Source: a virus. Taken from it: a stretch of DNA of 27,252 bases. The position numbers and the translations under genes are program-made. The notes beneath the pieces were generated by a model. That model was not told where the DNA came from. It saw only the letters and a list, made by a program, of their open reading frames with translations, and did no database searches. The stretch lies in the IMG/VR virus record IMGVR_UViG_3300002134_000093, positions 1 to 27,252 of that record. One strand, written 5' to 3'. This document shows positions 17,492 through 24,600 of the stretch, piece after piece (position 1 is the first letter of the stretch; each line of letters begins with the position of its first letter).

Positions 17492-18439
17492 ATGAGCGTT
17501 TACAAACCACTACTAGCATCTGACATACTAGTTACACCCTTAGAAGTCGGAAAAGCATACAACCTACAATCACCCGCTGCTATACTTAATGCAGGTATAG
17601 GGAGGTACCTCGGTAAAAATATTACCGGACTCTTCTCAACTAGTGAAGATACTACCGGAGATACCGGAGTAGAATATCAAAGACTAGTATATAACGAGAT
17701 AAAAGAGATGTACTACTCTAATTATGAAAGTTCAAGTTATGGAGATCAACCACACCTACCTGTCTTCCTACCCAACGAATATGCTTCAGGATCTTCAAGC
17801 TCTGCAGGAAGGTTTGAAAACTATTTACAAACAGACCTAACATATGAGAGGTATTTCCCAACAGCTTCAAACGCTACTGTAGCAGTATATTCGATACCTA
17901 AAGCTTTATTTGGAGATAAAATAGAACCTAATTCATTCTGGCTAACAGATTCCGACAAAGGAACAATAGTAGATGATGGAGAAGGGAATCTTATAATGAA
18001 CACCTCTCCTAGAACGATAGTCGGAAATATAATATATCAACATGGAATAGCAGTAATCACAAAAAATACTGCTGAGGCCATAACAGGCATAGTAGAGGGA
18101 TTCCTAACCGGCTCCTACTTGCAATGTCAATTCTCATCTTCCTTTACCATTTATGAGACTCAATACAAGTGTACAGTAAGCCCTTCAGAGTATAACTTCT
18201 CATTGAATGAGACACTACTTTCAGGATCAAGTGCCTATATTTACGAATCCGGTTCATACTATCAGCCAGAAGGAGGAACACTCTCTAGCTTTGCAACAGG
18301 TTCTGAATTTAGCCCGTATATCACTGGAATAGGATTATACAATGATAATCAAGAACTACTCGCTATAGCAAAAATGGCTAAGCCACTGCCTACGAGCCCT
18401 ACATCAGACACAACAATAGTAATTAACCTAGACAGGTAA
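17492..18439 (+). CDS. Tail/baseplate structural protein, paralogue B
   Basis: A 315-residue structural protein and paralogue of the preceding one. Shared features are the IPKALFGDKIEPNSFWL unit (about 133-149; compare KEKLLPGTFNL) and the C-terminal GIGLYNDNQELLAIAKMAKP ending. Its N-terminal 100 residues differ (ILVTPLEVGKAYNLQSP, VYNEIKEMYYSNYES), which suggests each paralogue presents a different surface on a common docking end. A motif VDDGEGNLIM follows the shared unit. It begins 5 bases after its neighbour and has no promoter-like box, so it is probably translated from the same message. The ATG at 17492 is preferred; the ATG at 17488 is out of frame. Confidence 0.75.
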   Translation: MSVYKPLLASDILVTPLEVGKAYNLQSPAAILNAGIGRYLGKNITGLFSTSEDTTGDTGVEYQRLVYNEIKEMYYSNYESSSYGDQPHLPVFLPNEYASGSSSSAGRFENYLQTDLTYERYFPTASNATVAVYSIPKALFGDKIEPNSFWLTDSDKGTIVDDGEGNLIMNTSPRTIVGNIIYQHGIAVITKNTAEAITGIVEGFLTGSYLQCQFSSSFTIYETQYKCTVSPSEYNFSLNETLLSGSSAYIYESGSYYQPEGGTLSSFATGSEFSPYITGIGLYNDNQELLAIAKMAKPLPTSPTSDTTIVINLDR

Positions 18440-18444
18440 TATTT

Positions 18445-18888
18445 ATGGAAAAATGGTTATATAAAGGAGCAGAATGCTTCAACATAGAGGAACTCCCGGA
18501 AAATCTACATGGATTTGTTTATAAGATAACGAATCTAGATACCGGTAAGATCTACATCGGAAGGAAGATACTTCACAATACTATAACAAAGAAATTAACT
18601 AAAAAAGAGTTAGCAGAACAAGTAGGGCCGGGAAGGAAGCCTACAAAAAAGAAAGTTATAAAAGAATCAAATTGGCTTTCTTATTGGGGATCCTCTAAAT
18701 TACTGTTAGAAGATGTAAAAACACTAGGTAAAGATCGATTTGAAAGAGAGATTATTAAGCTAGCTTTCTCAAAAAAACAACTAACCTATTACGAACTTCA
18801 CTATCAATGTACATATAACGTACTAGGTATAGATTCTTACAATGAAAATATACTTTCTAAATTTTACCGAAAGGATTTGGAAGTTTAA
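18445..18888 (+). CDS. GIY-YIG family nuclease
   Basis: A 147-residue protein with the GIY-YIG fold signature: GFVYKITN at 23-30 and KIYIGRKI at 35-42, followed by R40-K41 and a helix. A conserved LTYYELHYQ near residues 113-121 supplies the likely catalytic glutamate (E117). The lysine-rich insert (about 50-72) could contact DNA. The family includes phage homing endonucleases, T4 endonuclease II (136 residues) and repair nucleases. Small size and lack of a separate DNA-binding module argue against a typical large homing enzyme. It begins the DNA-metabolism island with primase and a RecB-like nuclease, 5 bases after a structural gene. Substrate is unknown. Confidence 0.75.
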   Translation: MEKWLYKGAECFNIEELPENLHGFVYKITNLDTGKIYIGRKILHNTITKKLTKKELAEQVGPGRKPTKKKVIKESNWLSYWGSSKLLLEDVKTLGKDRFEREIIKLAFSKKQLTYYELHYQCTYNVLGIDSYNENILSKFYRKDLEV

Positions 18889-18912
18889 AGAAAAGTTCGT
18901 ATCTTACTGTTA

Positions 18913-19839
18913 ATGGTAAATCACCTACTTGTTAACCTAGTCGATAGTGTACTGGGAAAAGGTAAAGCTACTTCTGGCGATAACCAATCTTATCCGTGTC
19001 CTTTTTGTAATCACCGTAAGAACAAGTTAGAGATTAATTTTCAAGAAAACGAAGAAGGTATTAATCACTGGCATTGCTGGGTATGTAATGCAAGAGGTAA
19101 GTCAATCGCTAGTCTTTTTAAGAAAGTATCCGCTCCTGCTAGTAAAATGCAAGAGTTAAAGAGTTACGTAAAGATTTCTTTTCATGAGAATACAAAAAAT
19201 CAAGAGGAAATAGTAGAGCTTCCTAAAGAATACAAATCCCTAATAGATCCAGACACTAATGACGTAACAACTAGGCAAGCTTTACGTTACCTTAAGCAAA
19301 GAAATATAGGGCCTGTAGAAATAAAAAGATACGAGTTAGGGTTCTGTGCTTCAGGAAGATATAAAGATATGATAATAATGCCTTCATACACAGAAGAAGG
19401 TACTTTAAACTACTTCGTAGGTCGAAACTTCGGACCTTCGGACTATAAATACAAGAATCCAAAAGTAAGTAAAGACATATTACCTTTAGGACTTCATGTA
19501 AATTGGGAATCTCCTCTAATAATATGTGAAGGAATGTTTGACGCTATAGCAATTAAGCGTAACGCTATACCTTTACTAGGAAAAACAATACCTAAGAAAC
19601 TTATGCACAAGATTGTAGAATCTAGTGTTAAGCAGATTTTTATTGCTCTCGATAATGATGCTCTAAAGCAAGCATTTGAATACTGTGAGACCTTTCTAAA
19701 CCATGGAAAAGAGGTGTTTTTAATCGAATTGAACGACAAAGATCCTTCCGAGCTTGGCTTTGAGGAGTTTACCAAACTATTACATAGAAGTACACCAATG
19801 ACCTTTAGGACTCTCCTAGAGAAGAAATTTGAACTATGA
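18913..19839 (+). CDS. DNA primase, T4 gp61-like
   Basis: A 308-residue bacterial-type primase that makes RNA primers for lagging-strand synthesis at the phage fork. The CHC2-like zinc ribbon is seen as C29-x2-C32 (CPFCNHRKNKLEIN) and C55-x2-C58 (HWHCWVCNARG). The Toprim catalytic core shows E206-G207 with D210 (IICEGMFDAIA) and D247-N-D249 (IALDNDA), the metal-binding acidic residues. The length is near that of T4 gp61 (342) and no helicase domain is fused, so the helicase should be a separate gene outside this window. A 24-base gap without a TATTTATA box precedes it, in keeping with an early gene, and the stop overlaps the nuclease start (ATGA). Confidence 0.9.
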   Translation: MVNHLLVNLVDSVLGKGKATSGDNQSYPCPFCNHRKNKLEINFQENEEGINHWHCWVCNARGKSIASLFKKVSAPASKMQELKSYVKISFHENTKNQEEIVELPKEYKSLIDPDTNDVTTRQALRYLKQRNIGPVEIKRYELGFCASGRYKDMIIMPSYTEEGTLNYFVGRNFGPSDYKYKNPKVSKDILPLGLHVNWESPLIICEGMFDAIAIKRNAIPLLGKTIPKKLMHKIVESSVKQIFIALDNDALKQAFEYCETFLNHGKEVFLIELNDKDPSELGFEEFTKLLHRSTPMTFRTLLEKKFEL

Positions 19840-20630
19840 TTGAACAAAACAAAGACATTAAGAAAGATGCATTCGTCAAAAGGCTAATACATCCCGACTC
19901 TACCGCTCGTCAAATTACTTTGACTGATAGTAGATTCTACCAAAGAGACAAGGAAACCTATTATCCTTCTGTAACAACTGTACTCTCCTACTTTCCGAAA
20001 GGAAAATTCTTTGAGAGCTGGCTGAAAGATGTAGGAGCAAACGCAGATGTAATAATGCGAAGAGCGGGAAATGAGGGCACACAAGTGCATGAGGCTATCG
20101 AAGCGTACCTAAAAGGAGAAGAAATCCATTGGCTAGACCAATGGGGTAAAACTAAGTATAGCCTGCTCGTATGGAAAATGATCTTAAAGTTCGTAGACTT
20201 CTGGGAAACATACAAACCAACGTTAGTAGAATCAGAAGTACATGTATTCTCAGACGAATTAAAAATAGCAGGAACAGCAGATTTAATCCTAGAAATAGAC
20301 GGAGAGCTTTGGATGGTAGATATTAAGACCTCTAATTACCTCCATGATACTTACGACTTCCAACTCGCATGTTATACACAAGGATGGAATGAGTGTTTTG
20401 AAAGACCTATTGAGAGAATGGGCATACTATGGCTAAAAGCTTCGACTAGAGGAGAAAGTAAGAAGAAAGATATAATACAAGGAAAAGGATGGCAATTAAA
20501 AGAAGCAGATACACCTTTTGAGGAGTGTAAAAGGATCTTTAAACACCTTTATGAGATATTCTTAATAAAACAACCAAACCTAAAACCAGTAACAGAAGAA
20601 CTTCCTACAAGTATTAAGCTAAAAGTGTGA
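19836..20630 (+). CDS. RecB/Cas4-like PD-(D/E)XK nuclease
   Basis: A 264-residue nuclease of the PD-(D/E)XK superfamily. The visible core motifs are GTQVHEAIEAYL (H85, E86), AGTADLIL (D149), WMVDIKTS (D162-x-K164) and the QLACYTQG helix after the core. This is the motif order of RecB-C-terminal and Cas4-type exonucleases. Phage members process DNA ends in recombination or replication. No iron-sulphur cysteine cluster is evident, so a plain RecB-type enzyme is more likely than Cas4. It overlaps the primase by 4 bases, which indicates a replication or repair role. The N-terminal 45 residues include SVTTVLSYFPKGKFFESWL, also typical of this phage subfamily. Confidence 0.87.
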   Translation: MIEQNKDIKKDAFVKRLIHPDSTARQITLTDSRFYQRDKETYYPSVTTVLSYFPKGKFFESWLKDVGANADVIMRRAGNEGTQVHEAIEAYLKGEEIHWLDQWGKTKYSLLVWKMILKFVDFWETYKPTLVESEVHVFSDELKIAGTADLILEIDGELWMVDIKTSNYLHDTYDFQLACYTQGWNECFERPIERMGILWLKASTRGESKKKDIIQGKGWQLKEADTPFEECKRIFKHLYEIFLIKQPNLKPVTEELPTSIKLKV

Positions 20631-20638
20631 TATTTATA
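20631..20638 (+). promoter_or_regulatory. TATTTATA box, candidate late promoter
   Basis: An exact TATTTATA occupies the 12-base gap after the nuclease stop and ends 4 bases (CTAT) before the ATG at 20643. It would separate the early-type primase/nuclease pair from a late-type enzyme block. Confidence 0.45.
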
Positions 20639-20642
20639 CTAT

Positions 20643-21611
20643 ATGATTAGACTAACTGCCCTACTTAGAGAACTTATCACTGAAGGAGGTAATGTATTTG
20701 GTACTACTGCTCCTATAGCAAAGGATAAAATTGAACCTACTCTAGAGAAATTTGTAGAAGAGTTAAGTAAGGTATTTCCCAACAAAGCTAGTACTTTTAA
20801 CTCTTTTGAGAAATTAGGATCTGCAGGTAAGAAAGATATGTCCGGGGATATAGATATTGCCTACTCAGTTGACCATCTAACTAAAGATGGAAAACCGGAT
20901 TTAGCAGGGTGGACTTTAGATGAAGCTAAATTTAACGACTATTTTGAACGTATAAGGAAAAGAGCTAGAACGGCTTCTGAAACTCAATCCAAATTAAAAG
21001 CAATGCTTACATTGATAGCGGAGAAGATTAATGAGAAGAGTACACTACTAAAGGCTGACCCTAAATCAGCAGGCTCAAATTCTCTATTCTTAGAATTTCC
21101 CCAATATGGAGTAGACGGCGAGAAACAATCCGAACTGATACAAGTAGATATAAATGTAGGAGATCCAGAATGGCTAAAATTCAGTTACTATTCTAACATC
21201 TACAAAGGAGTCGTAAAAGGCTTACATAGAACACAACTTATGCTCGCATTATTTACCGCGAAAGGTAAAATGTTCAAACATGAACAAGGAGTATTGGACA
21301 AGGAGACGAGAGAGGTAGAAGCTTCAACACCTAAAGAAGCTTTAGCGCTTTTAAATAAACTCTACAGCATTGAATTAACTCAAGACCAGTTAAACGACTA
21401 CTTTGAACTATCAGATGCTTTAGAAAAAGGACTCTCTAAAGAAGATTACGGAAAGGTGATGGATATTTACTTAGGAATTCTAGATAAAACCGGGCCTTAT
21501 GCACACGTTCCTGAAAATTTAGAAGCTTATTGGATAGCAAATCAAGAAAGATTAGGCTTAACAGGTAAAAGGTTACCAGACGATTCAAACCTTAAAAAAT
21601 ACGCAAAATAA
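20643..21611 (+). CDS. Pol-beta-type nucleotidyltransferase, possible head-targeted protein
   Basis: A 322-residue protein with a nucleotidyltransferase core. G59-S60 is followed by D69-x-D71 (KLGSAGKKDMSGDIDIAYS), and a later strand supplies the probable third acid (IQVDINVGD). These are the metal-binding residues of the pol-beta/NTase superfamily, which transfers nucleotides to RNA, proteins or small molecules; the acceptor is unknown. The N-terminus MIRLTALLRELITEGG has ITE followed by GG, fitting the T4 capsid-targeting peptide cut by prohead protease. The C-terminal half is helical and ends KRLPDDSNLKKY. It shares one base with the next gene (TAATG), whose N-terminal domain is a second, diverged NTase. 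Delivery in the head is inference. Confidence 0.78.
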   Translation: MIRLTALLRELITEGGNVFGTTAPIAKDKIEPTLEKFVEELSKVFPNKASTFNSFEKLGSAGKKDMSGDIDIAYSVDHLTKDGKPDLAGWTLDEAKFNDYFERIRKRARTASETQSKLKAMLTLIAEKINEKSTLLKADPKSAGSNSLFLEFPQYGVDGEKQSELIQVDINVGDPEWLKFSYYSNIYKGVVKGLHRTQLMLALFTAKGKMFKHEQGVLDKETREVEASTPKEALALLNKLYSIELTQDQLNDYFELSDALEKGLSKEDYGKVMDIYLGILDKTGPYAHVPENLEAYWIANQERLGLTGKRLPDDSNLKKYAK

Positions 21612-24600
21612 TGTCAGGAGCAGCAGGAGGAGGGAGAATACCTAGATCAGCAGTCGAACAGACAGTAAAAGATTATAGTGAGAAGATACTATCTAAGATA
21701 GAAGGCTTCAAAGATGCTAAATTATCTGGATCCTTTAATAGACCGGATAAAGAAGACTTTGGAGATATTGATATTATAGTAACTATCGAAACAGGAGAGG
21801 ATAAAAAAACTGTTAAACAGAAAATAGCAACCCTCTTTCAAAGCCTACCAGACAGTGAACTACCGCCCCTGCAAAATCCTAAATATAAAGGTAAGAAATT
21901 TATAAATCACGGAGAGATGGTATCGAATTTATACCCTATCTCAGGAATGCCAGGAGAATATGTGCAGATCGATAACATTATCTCATTATCAGCAGAGGAA
22001 GGAGATTTTAAGAAAACAATTCTCGACTACCCTGCAGAACTTCAAGGACTAATACTAGGACTAGTAAAAGTTCCTTTACTAGAAGAGGATCCAAAAAAAG
22101 TATTCTCCAGGCTAGGTATAGATAATATACCAGAACCGAAAGAAGATCAAGAGTACGAATTCCACATAGATACATCAGGACTAACTTTGAGGCTAGTAAC
22201 CTACGGAGGTAATTATAAGATACTAGATAGCAATATAGTATGGCAATCTAGAAGCTTTGACGATGTAAGAACACTTCTTAAAGATTTTAACCTAGACGGA
22301 ACCTTTGAAGACCTTATGCAACAGCTACAAGGGCTAAAGAATGAACGATCTAAGAACAGAGTAAAAGGTTATTTTGCAAAATCTATAAAAGTTGGAGCAG
22401 CAGAACAAGGAACTCCTAAAGGAGATTCAAAACAAAATGCCTTAGACGCTGTAAGCATGTTGGAGGAAAATAGGAGAATATTATCACGAGCTAAGTTAAT
22501 GACTAAGTTCTTAGATGAAGACGAAAAACCTAGAATAGCAGTATTCCCCGGAGCTTTTAAACCTCCGCATAGAGACCATGTAGGTCGAATCCTAGCAGCA
22601 GCAAACAAGGTTGGAGAGGACGGTAAAGTATTAGTCTTAATATCCCCTCTAGATAGAGCTAAAGAAGGAGAGGAGCCTATATCTGCAAAACAAGCAGCAG
22701 CTGTATTTGAACTGTATAAGGAAAAAGGAATAATACCTTTAAATGTAACTGTTAGAGTATCAGAGATGAACTCCCCGATAGGTGCAGCTTATAAAGAATT
22801 TGAAAGCGACCCAACACAGCCCTACATAGCAGTATTCGGAAAAGATGATGCATCTAGGTACCGAAACATAGAAGATAGGCTCCCTAATGTAACACCTGAT
22901 AGTTTTGAAGACGCTAACGTAGGAGACATCTCCGCAAGTGACCTGAGAAAAGCTATAGCACAGAGAGATAAAGAAGTAATCACCAGGTATCTACCTACAG
23001 GAATTACTGCTGATGAGTACTTAAATACTCTAGGAATAGATAAACCTTTAGATGAAGGAGATATAGAATCTGCAGCAGACTTATGGACCCCGCATGCATC
23101 TATGCTAGCTAAGATGAGGAAAGAGCCTGAACTCCTCAAAGGACTGTGGAAGGGACTTTCAAAACCCTCTAGGAGAGCATTAGTACTTTACTTTAGAAGA
23201 GAGAAGCAGCGAGAAGCAGCAGCACCTCTAGAAGAAGCAGCTGAAACTGTAAAAGAGGCTCAAGGGAAAAAGTTAAGAGTGTTTGACTTCGACGATACTT
23301 TAGTTCATGTAGATGCTACAATATACATTACACATGAAGATGGTTCCAAAGAAGGACTAACTCCTGCAGAGTATGCAGTGTATGAGCCTCAACCGGGAGA
23401 TAAGTTCAACTTCAAAGAGTTTAGTTCTGTTATAAAAAAGGCAAAGCCTTTAGAAGATAACATACAAGATCTAATCAAATCCTACAACGACCCTACAGAG
23501 AAGACTACGATTTTAACTGCAAGGCTTTTAGGATACCCGGTTAAAAAGTACTTACGGGATGAGTTTAACATCGAACCTTACGTAGTAGGGCTAGGTTCAA
23601 GCGATCCTCAAGACAAAGCAAAATGGATTGAAGACCAGATAAAGAAAGGATACACCACTATAGAGTTTAGAGATGATTCTGCTAAAAACGTTGACGCTGT
23701 AGCAGCTCTACAGGATAAACATCCAGAAATAACACTCACATCTATATTGATAAAGGAAAATGCTTCATATTCTAGCGATATAGATTACAAAGGAAAGATA
23801 TTAGAGCTTACTAAGCATATGCTACGTAAAGGAATGAATATCAAACCTCTACCTAAAGTTAAATTCGTAAACGGTGACAGCGATAATGCAAGACAGTTCT
23901 TAGGGAAAACAGCATATTATGATCCGAATAATAAAACAATAGTACTTTATACAGAAGGTAGACACCCTAAAGACATAGTACGTTCCTTTGCTCATGAGAT
24001 GGTACATCACACCCAAAACCTAGAAAACAGATTAGGTGATGTTTCAACTACAAATACAATGGAGGATAGCAACATTGATAAGCTTGAACAAGAAGCTAAT
24101 CTAAAAGGTACAATGACATTCAGAAATTGGACTGATAGTTTAAATGAAAATATATTTCAAAAATCACTAGATCAAACAGAGAAAGAAGCCCTTGAAATAA
24201 CATATAAAAATTGGGATACCTTCGGAGGAAAAGAATGTAATAACGGGTTCTGTGATATCTTCGCTAAGAACTTAGCAAAACACCTCCCGGGATCTAAAAT
24301 ACTGAGCACAGAAGACCCGAGAAACGAAACATTAGGTCACGTATGGGTTGAATATGAAGGTAAGTACTTCGATGCCGAAACCCCTGATGGAGTATCTTCC
24401 TGGAAAGACCTACCCTGGATGAAAGAGTTCTATTCTAAAGTTAGAAGCTACCCTACTGACATCGAAACCTTAAACGAAGTAGGCGAAGCAAATCTTAAAC
24501 CGTATAAATGGCAAGAGGTAGATAGAGAAGGGTATTCTATTTACGTAAGATTCGAAACAGAATCTGAAACTACATATTCTGTAGACTTAAGTACAGACAA

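Noticed and set aside
18445-18888. GIY-YIG gene as a homing endonuclease in an intron or an interrupted gene
   Set aside because: No split gene or intron-like sequence flanks it. It fits neatly between neighbours and next to primase and nuclease genes.
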